This document shows, piece after piece, positions 54,544 through 64,000 of a stretch of 64,000 nucleotides of DNA (positions are counted from its first letter, which is position 1; each line of letters begins with the position of its first letter). Both the position numbers and the translations under genes were made by a program. Source of the stretch: Marinobacter sp. es.042. GTDB taxonomy: Bacteria; Pseudomonadota; Gammaproteobacteria; Pseudomonadales; Oleiphilaceae. Location: positions 744,001 to 808,000 of the forward strand of contig NZ_LT897781.1 in the NCBI RefSeq assembly GCF_900188315.1, given 5' to 3'. Below the pieces are notes generated by a model, which did not search any database, was not told where the DNA came from, and saw only the letters and a program-made list of their open reading frames with translations.

Positions 54544-55482
54544 ATGAAATCAGCCTTTATTTTTCCAGGACAAGGGTCGCAATCGGTGGGCATGCTTTCG
54601 GCTGCCGCTGAAGCTTGGCCCATCATCGACAGAACCTTTTCCGAAGCCTCCAATGTTCTCGGCTATGACCTCTGGGATCTCTGCCAGAAGGGACCGGCGG
54701 AGGAATTGAATAAAACCATGGTGACGCAGCCTGCGCTCCTGACGGCCAGTATTGCCCTCTGGCGGCAGTGGTTTGTTGCCGGCGGTGGTTCTCCCGATTT
54801 TCTCGCCGGTCACAGTCTGGGAGAGTACAGCGCCCTGGTGGCGGCAGAGAGCCTCGATTTTGTTGAAGCGGTCAAACTGGTTCGCCTGCGCGGTGAGCTC
54901 ATGCAGGACGCTGTGCCGGCTGGAGAAGGGAAGATGGCAGCCATCCTTGGTCTTGAGGATGATGCCGTTGTGGCAGCCTGCCAGGATGCGGCACAGGGCG
55001 ATGTGGTATCTGCGGTAAACTTCAATGCCCCTGGTCAGGTGGTGATCGCTGGCTCGGCAGCAGCAGTTGAGCGGGCTATTGAAGCGTGCAAGGAGAAAGG
55101 CGCGAAGAAGGCCATGCCATTGCCTGTAAGCGTGCCATCCCATTGCGCGCTTATGAAAGGCGCCGCAGAGGAATTGGCAAAAGCGCTGGAAGACGTGCGT
55201 TTTAATGATGCTGTCATCCCGGTTATACAGAATGTTAACGCCGCTGCAGAGACTGAATCCGCTACACTGAAGGCCAATTTGCTCAAGCAGCTTTATTCAC
55301 CGGTGCTCTGGACAGATTCAGTTCGAACGCTTGTTGCCAATGGTGTTGAAGTTGCAGTCGAGTGTGGCACCGGCAAAGTGTTGGCGGGGCTTGCCAAACG
55401 TATCGACCGGGCTCTGGCTGTTCATAGTATCGAAGACCCGGACTCGCTGGCGAAGGCGCTGGACGCTTTCGGTCAGTCTTGA
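54544..55482 (+). CDS. fabD: Malonyl-CoA:ACP transacylase FabD
   Basis: Loads malonyl groups onto acyl carrier protein. The 312-residue protein has FPGQGSQSVGML at the N-terminus, nucleophile Ser91 in GHSLGEYSALVA, and the catalytic His in VPSHCALM. It follows plsX directly; fabH, which sits between them in E. coli, is absent, as in Pseudomonas. fabG starts 18 bases later. Confidence 0.97.
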   Translation: MKSAFIFPGQGSQSVGMLSAAAEAWPIIDRTFSEASNVLGYDLWDLCQKGPAEELNKTMVTQPALLTASIALWRQWFVAGGGSPDFLAGHSLGEYSALVAAESLDFVEAVKLVRLRGELMQDAVPAGEGKMAAILGLEDDAVVAACQDAAQGDVVSAVNFNAPGQVVIAGSAAAVERAIEACKEKGAKKAMPLPVSVPSHCALMKGAAEELAKALEDVRFNDAVIPVIQNVNAAAETESATLKANLLKQLYSPVLWTDSVRTLVANGVEVAVECGTGKVLAGLAKRIDRALAVHSIEDPDSLAKALDAFGQS

Positions 55483-55500
55483 AACGAAAGGGAGTTATTC

Positions 55501-56244
55501 ATGTCTCTGGAAGGTAAAACCGCACTGGTCACCGGTGCTACCCGCGGTATTGGTCAGGCCATTGCCCGTGCGCTGGCCGCGCAGGGTGCCGAAGTTGTCG
55601 GAACAGCTACCAGTGAAGCCGGTGCAGAATCCATCACCAACGATCTCCAGTCGGCCGGTTACAAGGGTTACGGCATGGTCATGAACGTTGCAGACCCTGC
55701 CAGCATTGAAGCCGGTTTGAAGGAGTTGACCGAAAAATCAGGGGCGCCCCTGATTCTGGTCAACAATGCCGGCATTACCCGTGATAACCTCCTGATGCGG
55801 TTGAAAGATGATGACTGGGCCTCGGTTCTGGAAACCAATCTGTCCAGCGTCTATCGGACCAGCAAGGCGGTGCTTCGTGGCATGGCCAAGGCCAAATGGG
55901 GCCGGATTATCAATATCAGCTCCGTGGTTGCCGGTATGGGCAATGCGGGGCAGGGCAATTACTGCGCCGCCAAGGCCGGGGTTGAAGGTTTTACCCGAAG
56001 CCTGGCCAAGGAAATGTCGAACCGCGGTATCACTGCAAATTGTGTGGCTCCCGGATTTATTGACACGGATATGACAAAAAAACTGGACGACAAGCAGCGC
56101 GGGGCTATGCTGGAAATCATACCCGCGGGTCGTCTGGGTGAGCCGGAAGAAGTGGCAGCCGTGGTTGCCTTCCTGGCATCAGATGCAGCCGGATACGTGA
56201 CGGGTGAAACCATCAACGTGAACGGCGGAATGTACATGGGATAA
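55501..56244 (+). CDS. fabG: 3-oxoacyl-ACP reductase FabG
   Basis: NADPH-dependent reductase of fatty acid elongation. The 247-residue short-chain dehydrogenase has the TGATRGIG cofactor loop (11-18), NNAG (88-91), and catalytic Ser141, Tyr154 and Lys158 (YCAAK). It ends with the typical GETINVNGGMYM. AGGGAG precedes the ATG. Confidence 0.97.
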   Translation: MSLEGKTALVTGATRGIGQAIARALAAQGAEVVGTATSEAGAESITNDLQSAGYKGYGMVMNVADPASIEAGLKELTEKSGAPLILVNNAGITRDNLLMRLKDDDWASVLETNLSSVYRTSKAVLRGMAKAKWGRIINISSVVAGMGNAGQGNYCAAKAGVEGFTRSLAKEMSNRGITANCVAPGFIDTDMTKKLDDKQRGAMLEIIPAGRLGEPEEVAAVVAFLASDAAGYVTGETINVNGGMYMG

Positions 56245-56304
56245 GCCCCTTTCGGGGTCTGTGCGCAACCCCTTGTCGCACAACATGTTTATCAGAATCC
56301 CTGC

Positions 56305-56333
56305 TTGTTTGCAGGTAGGGTTTAAACTAAACT
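56305..56333 (+). promoter_or_regulatory. Predicted acpP promoter
   Basis: TTGTTT (56305-56310), a 17-base spacer and TAAACT (56328-56333) lie about 45 bases before acpP, in the fabG-acpP gap. A separate promoter would fit the high demand for acyl carrier protein. Confidence 0.45.
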
Positions 56334-56377
56334 GGCAGCATTAGAGTTGCTTGGTTGACACACAAAGTGAGGACATT

Positions 56378-56611
56378 ATGAGTACAGTTGAAGAGCGCGT
56401 GAAGAAGATCGTTTGTGAACAGTTGGGCGTGAAAGAGTCCGAAGTTCAGAACTCATCTTCTTTTGTAGAGGATCTTGGCGCTGACTCACTGGACACCGTT
56501 GAGCTGGTTATGGCACTTGAAGAGGAGTTTGAAACCGAGATTCCTGACGAGGAAGCCGAGAAGCTGACAAGTGTTCAGGACGCGATCGACTACATCGTCG
56601 CGCATACCTGA
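56378..56611 (+). CDS. acpP: Acyl carrier protein
   Basis: Acidic 77-residue carrier of fatty acid intermediates. The phosphopantetheine is attached to Ser37 in [20 protein letters not shown]. The start ATG 56378 ([11 protein letters not shown]) follows GAGGAC; the frame extends nine codons further up but without family similarity. A strong terminator follows. Confidence 0.98.
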   Translation: MSTVEERVKKIVCEQLGVKESEVQNSSSFVEDLGADSLDTVELVMALEEEFETEIPDEEAEKLTSVQDAIDYIVAHT

Positions 56612-56637
56612 TACTCTGCATTTAAGAAAGCCAGGCC

Positions 56638-56678
56638 AAAAGCCGTCCTTGTGAAATAGCGAGGGACGGCTTTTTTAT
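56638..56678 (+). terminator. Rho-independent terminator after acpP
   Basis: AAAAGCCGTCC...GGGACGGCTTTTTT forms a 10-12 base stem with a T run, 27 bases after acpP. fabF probably has its own promoter or depends on read-through. Confidence 0.88.
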
Positions 56679-56741
56679 TGGCCGAAAATCAGGTTCAATC
56701 GGCGTTCAGATTCATTCGGACAAGATCAGGTGCAACAGGTT

Positions 56742-57989
56742 ATGACTAAACGGCGAGTTGTCATCACAGGTATGGGCATGCTGTCTCCAGTCGGCAATAG
56801 CGTGGAGTCGTCCTGGGAAGCGATTCGGGCCGGGCGCAGCGGGATTGGTATGATCGACCGCTTTGACGCGTCTGCCTACAACACCAGAATTGGTGGGGCC
56901 ATCCGGGATCTGGACATGGAATCCTACCTGTCCCCGAAGGATGCCAGAAAGCTTGATGCCTTTATCCATTATGGCCTGATTGCTGCGCAGCAGGCTGTTG
57001 ACAGCAGTGGCCTGGAGTCGTTTGAGAAGCTTGATCGGGAGCGAGTGGGTATTGCTATCGGCTCCGGGATTGGCGGCCTTGAGTACATAGAGAAGAGCGT
57101 CCTGACCATGGACAAGTCGGGGCCCCGAAAGGTTTCCCCGTTTTTCGTGCCTGCTTCTGTCATCAACATGATCTCCGGCAATGCCGCGATCCGTTTCGGA
57201 TACCGTGGCCCCAACATTGCGATCGTGACAGCCTGCACTACCGGCACCCACAACATTGGTTACGCGGCCCGCACGATTGCCTATGGCGACGCCGATGTCA
57301 TGCTGGCAGGTGGCTCGGAAATGGCGACGACGCGTACCGGTATGGCTGCGTTTTCGGCTGCGCGGGCTCTGTCCACTCGTAACGATGAACCGGAAAAGGC
57401 CAGCCGCCCCTGGGATAAAGACCGGGACGGCTTTGTGCTCAGCGATGGCGCCGGTGTCGTTGTGCTTGAAGAGCTTGAACATGCGAAGGAGCGGGGCGCC
57501 ACCATATATGGCGAAGTTGTTGGTTTTGGTATGAGCGACGATGCCCACCACATTACAGCGCCGCCCGAAGATGGCGAGGGCGCCGCCCGATCCATGGCGA
57601 ACGCAGTTCGTGATGCCGGCCTTGATCTGGAAGAAATCGACTACATCAACGCCCACGGCACCTCCACCCAGGTTGGTGACGTGGCCGAAGTGGCTGCAGT
57701 TCGTCGGGTGTTCGGCGCGCATGCCGAAAAGCTGGCCATGAGCAGCACCAAGTCCATGACAGGTCACCTGCTTGGAGCTGCCGGTGCTGTGGAAGCGATT
57801 TTCTCGGTTCTGGCGATTCGGGATGGTGTCCTGCCGCCCACCATCAATCTCGACAATCCGGATGAGGGTTGCGATCTGGACCTAGTGGCACACACGAGCC
57901 GTAAGGCGGATGTGCGGGTAGCCCTATCCAACTCCTTCGGGTTCGGTGGTACCAACGGCACCCTGATTTTCCGTCGCTACGAAGGCTGA
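56742..57989 (+). CDS. fabF: 3-oxoacyl-ACP synthase II FabF
   Basis: Elongating condensing enzyme of fatty acid synthesis. It starts [18 protein letters not shown], has catalytic Cys165 in [14 protein letters not shown], and His residues in INAHGTSTQ (near 305) and [10 protein letters not shown] (near 341). Length is 415 residues. The ATG at 56742 fits the family better than a GTG 12 bases upstream (56730). Confidence 0.96.
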   Translation: MTKRRVVITGMGMLSPVGNSVESSWEAIRAGRSGIGMIDRFDASAYNTRIGGAIRDLDMESYLSPKDARKLDAFIHYGLIAAQQAVDSSGLESFEKLDRERVGIAIGSGIGGLEYIEKSVLTMDKSGPRKVSPFFVPASVINMISGNAAIRFGYRGPNIAIVTACTTGTHNIGYAARTIAYGDADVMLAGGSEMATTRTGMAAFSAARALSTRNDEPEKASRPWDKDRDGFVLSDGAGVVVLEELEHAKERGATIYGEVVGFGMSDDAHHITAPPEDGEGAARSMANAVRDAGLDLEEIDYINAHGTSTQVGDVAEVAAVRRVFGAHAEKLAMSSTKSMTGHLLGAAGAVEAIFSVLAIRDGVLPPTINLDNPDEGCDLDLVAHTSRKADVRVALSNSFGFGGTNGTLIFRRYEG

Positions 57990-57997
57990 CCCTCGCC

Positions 57998-58816
57998 GTG
58001 TTTCGTCTTTTCTGGGCTGACGACGGTGGCTTGCCCGCCAATGACCGGGGTCTGGCCTATGGAGACGGGCTGTTCGAAACCATTCGGATGTCCGGTCAGA
58101 AGGGGGTTCTTCTATCCCGCCACCTGGAGCGAATGGCGCGCGACGCCGGCCGATTGGGTATCGAGGTGTCGCGCAAAGAGCTTGCCAGCGTTTGCGTTGA
58201 GGCGGGGGAGCGTTTTGCGGATCGCTTCGAGGGCGACGGCTGGGTTCTGAAGCTGATCCTGACCCGCGGCAGTGGCGGTCGAGGGTATCGCCCTGATCCA
58301 GGGATGGAGCCCAATTTGGTGGTTTCGGCATCGGCTTTGCCGCCGACACCGGACCCTGATGGTGTCGCCGTTGATTTCTCCAAGGTAACTCTGGCGGTTA
58401 ATCCGTTATTGGCCGGGGTCAAGTCGCTGAACCGGATGGAGCAGGTCCTGGCGGCCGCCGAGCTCAAGCCATCGCTGTTCGAGGTCATCATGGCCGATCG
58501 TGAGGGAAACCTGGTCGAAGGTACTCGTACCAACATCCTGCTGCGGCAGTCTGATGGATGGGTGACGCCGCCGGCGTCGAGTCTGGCGGTTGCCGGTGTT
58601 CTGAGGCAGTGGCTGCTGGAGCGTCTGAGGCAGAGAGGCGAGCCGGTAACAGAGCGCCCCGTCACTGTGCCCGATGTACTGGGTCCCGATTGTCAGGGAA
58701 TGTTTCTCCTGAACAGCGTTCTGGGCATTGTTCCGGTTCTCACTATTGCCGGCCATGATTTGCCTGTGGATAGCGGACTTGCGACAATCTTCAATCCTCT
58801 CGAAACACTGGAATAA
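57998..58816 (+). CDS. pabC: Aminodeoxychorismate lyase PabC
   Basis: PLP-dependent lyase releasing p-aminobenzoate and pyruvate in folate synthesis. The 272-residue class IV aminotransferase-fold protein has NDRGLAYGDGLFETIR (15-30), the PLP lysine Lys142 in GVKSLNRMEQVLAA, and DREGNLVEGTRTNI. The start is GTG 57998, 8 bases after fabF. The order fabF-pabC-mltG-tmk is conserved. Confidence 0.94.
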   Translation: MFRLFWADDGGLPANDRGLAYGDGLFETIRMSGQKGVLLSRHLERMARDAGRLGIEVSRKELASVCVEAGERFADRFEGDGWVLKLILTRGSGGRGYRPDPGMEPNLVVSASALPPTPDPDGVAVDFSKVTLAVNPLLAGVKSLNRMEQVLAAAELKPSLFEVIMADREGNLVEGTRTNILLRQSDGWVTPPASSLAVAGVLRQWLLERLRQRGEPVTERPVTVPDVLGPDCQGMFLLNSVLGIVPVLTIAGHDLPVDSGLATIFNPLETLE

Positions 58817-58821
58817 ATCGT

Positions 58822-60515
<1,694 letters not shown>

Positions 60516-60624
60516 GCTGACTGAAAACTGTGAGTTTTCCCTCGAGTTTCAGTTCCATTCGTGCACTTTCTGTAATGTTCTGCTTTAATTGAGGAACATT
60601 CTCAGTTAAACGCTGGCAGTTTTA

Positions 60625-61404
60625 ATGGTTAACGCGAAACTTCTGAAGCTTCCCATGGCCGCGCACCAGCACCGGCATGAACACCACCAGATTGTCATTG
60701 GGGTGCGTGGCGAAGCCGAGTTGAGCGTCGACGGAGCCGGGGCTCAACTGGACACCTGGAGAGCTTGTCTGGTGCCCACGGAAGCCCGCCACGATTATCG
60801 CGGTAACGACAAGAATCATGTTCTTGTCATCAATCTTGATCCGCTCACTCCAGCCGTCAACTCGCCAGCACACGCCGATTACGAGCGCATGATGCGGGTT
60901 TTTGAAAAGCCGCGGACCCTCCAAATGGACAGTCGTTTGCACGGGCTGGTTCAGTTTGCCGCCGGCGAGTTCGACCGGGCACCGGATCATATTACGCTTC
61001 AGCAACACCTTGCTTCGAGCATTCTGTACTGCATGGCCGATCGTATTACCGAAGGCCGTTCGTTCTCCTCAAACCGGAATGCCATCAGCCCTGAGGCAGT
61101 CCGTCGTTACATTCTCAAAAATCTCCACAAAAAGATCACCGTCGAAGATATGGCAGGAGAGGCTTGCCTGAGTGTTAGCCGTTTCCATGAGGTGTTCAGA
61201 GAGTTGGCAGGCATAACGCCCCACCAGTTCCTGTTACAGACACGCCTCGATCAGGCCGCTACCCTCCTTTCTACAACGACCCTTACGGTGTCTGAAATCA
61301 GTTACCGAACCGGTTTCTCATCTCAAAGTGCACTGACAAATGCACTGCGTAAATACAAAGGGACTACGCCCTCACGACTGCAGGTTGGTGACCGAGTGGC
61401 CTGA
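60625..61404 (+). CDS. AraC-family transcriptional regulator
   Basis: The 259-residue protein has a cupin-like N-terminal sensing domain (HQHRHEHHQIVIGVRGEAELSVDGAG) and a C-terminal AraC double helix-turn-helix (about 160-255; KITVEDMAGEACLSVSRFHEVFRELAGITPHQFL and TVSEISYRTGFSSQSALTNALRKYKGTTPSRL). It lies just before putP in the same direction, which suggests control of proline uptake, as PruR does for Pseudomonas putAP. This link is by position only. Direct repeats suited to an AraC dimer lie between the two genes. Confidence 0.88.
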   Translation: MVNAKLLKLPMAAHQHRHEHHQIVIGVRGEAELSVDGAGAQLDTWRACLVPTEARHDYRGNDKNHVLVINLDPLTPAVNSPAHADYERMMRVFEKPRTLQMDSRLHGLVQFAAGEFDRAPDHITLQQHLASSILYCMADRITEGRSFSSNRNAISPEAVRRYILKNLHKKITVEDMAGEACLSVSRFHEVFRELAGITPHQFLLQTRLDQAATLLSTTTLTVSEISYRTGFSSQSALTNALRKYKGTTPSRLQVGDRVA

Positions 61405-61707
61405 TTTGGCATGCCGGTTTCCCAGTCCCGTAGGATTGTGCAAAAGAATCGTAGGATTTCGTAAGCCCGGAATCCGTACTAATACTAAGTTATAGCGACT
61501 GAGCCCCGGTCTCATGCATGCGTGCGGGGCGCGAGTCGCAATCCTTCTTTGTGTGCTCAGGTTCAGGAAGTTGTTACAAGGAAAATTCCTGCTTCAATCG
61601 AGATGGAACTTGGAAAGAAAAGAAGAATAGTGCAGCGAGTTGGCGTCAGGCCAGCCATGTGCTTTGCGAGCGGACCTGGTCCGACTCATTAAACCGGAGG
61701 AGCCCCT
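61405..61707 (+). promoter_or_regulatory. putP upstream region with direct repeats
   Basis: About 300 bases with no convincing gene. GTAGGATT occurs at 61430-61437 and 61451-61458, 21 bases (two helical turns) apart in the same orientation, the usual geometry of AraC-family half-sites. An A/T-rich stretch (about 61478-61494) downstream could hold the -10. A leader of roughly 200 bases then leads to CGGAGGAG before putP. Confidence 0.5.
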
Positions 61708-63198
61708 ATGGCTATTGGTGTTTGGATAAGTCTCTTTTTATATTTCGCGCTCATGATTGCCATTGGCGTTTTCGCAATGCGCAGAGCGACGTCTTCCTCT
61801 GAGGACTATATGTTGGGCGGTCGCGCCCTGAGTCCAAAGGTGGCAGCGCTTTCCGCTGGTGCTTCTGACATGAGTGGCTGGTTGCTCCTGGGTCTGCCCG
61901 GGGCGCTGTTTGCGTCGGGTTTGGGATCGGCCTGGATCGGTATTGGTCTGCTCGTGGGGGCATTCTTCAACTGGACACTGGTCGCCCCGCGTCTTCGTGA
62001 ACAGACGGTTCACTATGGCAATGCGATTACTATCCCGTCTTTCCTGGCGAACCGCTTTCCGACACAGGCCCTGTCCCTGCGTACGGTGTCGGCCATCGTC
62101 ATCGTGATCTTCTTCGCGGTTTATACGGCATCCGGCCTCGTCGCCGGTGGCAAGCTGTTCGAAAGCGCGTTTTCCGGCATTTTCAACTTTGGTGGTTTGA
62201 GCGATTACGCCGTAGGTATTGTGATCACCCTCGGTGTGGTTCTGGCATACACCGTGGTGGGCGGTTTCCTGGCGGTGAGTCTGACCGATTTTGTTCAGGG
62301 CTGTATCATGATGCTGGCGCTGGTCATCATGCCGGCGGTCGTACTCTTTGGTGAAGGCGGCGGGGGTTTTGCCCAGGCGTCGCAAACACTGAATGAGGTC
62401 GATCCCACCTTGCTGTCCTGGACGGAAGGGCTGACCTTCATCGGCTGGCTCTCTGCGGTTACCTGGGGCCTGGGTTACTTTGGTCAGCCCCACATCATTG
62501 TGCGTTTCATGGCCATCCGCACCCTGAAAGATGTACCGGTTGCCCGGAACATCGGTATGAGCTGGATGCTGATTTCCCTGATCGGCGCGATTTCACTGGG
62601 TGTGTTCGGTCGCGCGTACGCCATCCGAAATGGCATGGACGTACAGGATCCGGAAACCATCTTTATTATCCTGTCAGACATGCTGTTCCATCCGCTGATT
62701 ACTGGCTTCCTGTACGCGGCCCTGCTGGCGGCGGTGATGAGTACCATCTCCAGTCAGTTGCTGGTGTCGTCTTCTTCGCTGACAGAGGACTTCTATCGCC
62801 TGTTCCTGCGTAAGGAAGCAAGCGACAAGGAATGCGTGAATGTTGGCCGTGTGTGCGTTGTCCTCGTTGGCCTGGTCGCTGCCGTTATCGCATCCGATCC
62901 TAACTCTCAGGTTCTGGCTCTGGTGGCTAACGCGTGGGCTGGCTTCGGTGCCGCATTTGGCCCGCTGATCATCCTTTCACTGATGTGGCCGCGCACTAAC
63001 GGTGCTGGCGCCATCGCCGGTATGGTTGTCGGTGCTGCCACCGTTATGATCTGGATCTCACTGGGATGGAACGGCGAGTTCATGGGTGGTCCCGGTGTTT
63101 ACGAGATCATTCCGGGCTTCATTGCCTCCATGATCGCGATACTGGTGGTGAGCAGTGCCACTGCCGATGCGGGTGAGTACCAGCACATCGAGCGGTAA
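61708..63198 (+). CDS. putP: Sodium/proline symporter PutP
   Basis: Inner-membrane Na+-coupled proline importer of the SSS family. The 496-residue protein has about 13 helices. Signature stretches are SSSEDYMLGGRALSPKVAALSAGASDMSGWLLLGLPG near the N-terminus (with Asp in ASDMSGW, the known Na+ ligand region) and SSSSLTEDFYR in helix 9. Strong CGGAGGAG before the ATG. The sodium gradient it uses could be supplied by the Na+-NQR encoded in this window. A terminator follows. Confidence 0.94.
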   Translation: MAIGVWISLFLYFALMIAIGVFAMRRATSSSEDYMLGGRALSPKVAALSAGASDMSGWLLLGLPGALFASGLGSAWIGIGLLVGAFFNWTLVAPRLREQTVHYGNAITIPSFLANRFPTQALSLRTVSAIVIVIFFAVYTASGLVAGGKLFESAFSGIFNFGGLSDYAVGIVITLGVVLAYTVVGGFLAVSLTDFVQGCIMMLALVIMPAVVLFGEGGGGFAQASQTLNEVDPTLLSWTEGLTFIGWLSAVTWGLGYFGQPHIIVRFMAIRTLKDVPVARNIGMSWMLISLIGAISLGVFGRAYAIRNGMDVQDPETIFIILSDMLFHPLITGFLYAALLAAVMSTISSQLLVSSSSLTEDFYRLFLRKEASDKECVNVGRVCVVLVGLVAAVIASDPNSQVLALVANAWAGFGAAFGPLIILSLMWPRTNGAGAIAGMVVGAATVMIWISLGWNGEFMGGPGVYEIIPGFIASMIAILVVSSATADAGEYQHIER

Positions 63199-63230
63199 AG
63201 AAGAACGCTTACAACGCGTCGAAAGAAACG

Positions 63231-63259
63231 AAAAGGACTCCTCCGGGAGTCCTTTTTTT
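63231..63259 (+). terminator. Rho-independent terminator after putP
   Basis: AAAAGGACTCC-TCCG-GGAGTCCTTTT, a perfect 11-base stem continuing into seven T. Confidence 0.93.
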
Positions 63260-63327
63260 GGTCATAATGATCCCGGGTCGGGGGCTTCCTCCTTTCGAAC
63301 CCTCCAGTCTCCGATGGAGCGCACTGA

Positions 63328-64000
63328 GTGACTGTTCTGGAAATCGTGGCTTTACTGTCGATCGGGGGCATTGCCGGGTTTATTAACGTTCTCTCTGCCG
63401 GCGGTTCCATGCTGACCCTGCCCTTGTTGATGTTTCTGGGTCTGCCGCCCCAGGTCGCCAACGGCACGAACCGGGTGGCGATAACCCTGCAGAGTATCAC
63501 TGCCGTAGGCAGCTTCTACCGCATGGGGCATGGCAACCTTGTTGTCAGTCTGCACCTGGCGATTCCGGCGGTTCTGGGCTCTCTGGTGGGTGCCTGGGTC
63601 GCTACCTGGGTCTCCGACACCGTGTTCGAATGGGTCCTGGTGTCGGCCATGATCGGCGCCTCTGCGTTCATGTTGTTGCCACAGCCGGTTCTCAATACCC
63701 GTCCATTGACGCCCGAGCGCCTTGGCCCGGCTGTCTACCTGGCGATGTTTGTTGTTGGCATGTACGGCGGATTCATCCAGGTTGGTGTCGGTGTGCTTTT
63801 CCTTGTGGTGCTTTACCACATGCTCAAGATCGACTTGCGCCAGGTGAACGTGCTCAAGGTCTCGATCGTGTTGCCGTTTACCTTTGCTGCACTGGTGGTG
63901 TTTGCCCTCAACGATCAGGTGCGCTGGGGTGTGGGCCTGACCCTGGCACTGGGCAACGTTACTGGCGCTTTCATTGCTACCCGGGTCAATATGAGCAAAC
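63328..64000 (+). CDS. TauE/SafE (TSUP) permease, partial at window end
   Basis: An open frame from GTG 63328, with GGAG about 10 bases upstream, runs to the window edge (224 codons). It begins MTVLEIVALLSIGGIAGFINVLSAGGS and continues as alternating hydrophobic helices. The TauE/SafE hallmark AGFINVLSAGGSMLTLPLL and the second-repeat GMYGGFIQVGVGVLF are visible. Members export or import sulfite, sulfoacetate and related anions; the substrate here is unknown. Confidence 0.9.
   Translation, partial: MTVLEIVALLSIGGIAGFINVLSAGGSMLTLPLLMFLGLPPQVANGTNRVAITLQSITAVGSFYRMGHGNLVVSLHLAIPAVLGSLVGAWVATWVSDTVFEWVLVSAMIGASAFMLLPQPVLNTRPLTPERLGPAVYLAMFVVGMYGGFIQVGVGVLFLVVLYHMLKIDLRQVNVLKVSIVLPFTFAALVVFALNDQVRWGVGLTLALGNVTGAFIATRVNMSK

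Noticed and set aside
61518..61802. 94-codon frame in the putP leader
   Set aside because: It runs into putP in another frame, has no family features and atypical composition; the region is better explained as regulatory.

Overview
The window looks like core chromosome of a marine gammaproteobacterium close to Pseudomonas, most likely Marinobacter or a near relative. This is an inference from gene content and order; no 16S gene is present. The reasons are a complete Na+-translocating NADH:quinone reductase operon, a fatty-acid-responsive PsrA regulator, and long blocks in the order I recall from Pseudomonas: MTIP phosphorylase-csiV-mfd-gap-nqr-sthA, rne-rluC-HAD-sppA-yceF-yceD-rpmF-plsX-fabD-fabG-acpP-fabF-pabC-mltG-tmk, ppsR/ppsA/rraA, and gltX followed by tRNA-Ala and tRNA-Glu. 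Genes are tightly packed, often overlap by 4 bases, and show moderately high GC with no obvious foreign island. There is no prophage, CRISPR array, transposase gene or secretion cluster.

Layout. 1-7 kb: rRNA methyltransferase RlmG, riboflavin synthase, an unknown two-helix membrane protein, PsrA with its own tandem operators, an L,D-transpeptidase, an MscS channel and a purine-salvage phosphorylase. 6-12 kb: csiV and mfd facing a long-form GAPDH. 12.6-21.3 kb: nqrABCDEF, its maturation genes apbE and nqrM, and the soluble transhydrogenase sthA, together a redox and sodium energetics block. 21.3-28.5 kb: small metabolic and accessory genes (glycerophosphodiesterase, DAHP synthase, TerB-like protein, transaldolase, DusA, a BLUF photoreceptor, an AEC transporter, and a Zur-controlled ZnuA). 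28.6-30.5 kb: gltX with tRNA-Ala and tRNA-Glu.

30.5-45 kb is more accessory. It holds a two-part PTPS/QueD-like protein, a MocA-like nucleotidyltransferase, a response regulator with a C-terminal membrane anchor beside a PEGA/MORN-repeat envelope protein, an M16C (PreP-type) metalloprotease, ppsR/ppsA/rraA, a PilZ protein, an SH3b coiled-coil protein, YciI, a PHP phosphatase and a YecA-like protein. 45-60.5 kb is the RNase E and fatty-acid/cell-envelope block. 60.6-64 kb holds an AraC regulator, a proline:Na+ symporter and the start of a TauE/SafE permease, which runs off the window.

Possible regulatory signals are: two PsrA boxes over the psrA promoter; a Zur palindrome before znuA; a long rne leader with a hairpin; direct repeats 21 bp apart before putP; and a family of GGGGTCAGATGAA inverted repeats in three intergenic gaps. 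The strongest candidates for something little described are the tail-anchored response regulator with its PEGA/MORN neighbour and the palindromic repeat family.
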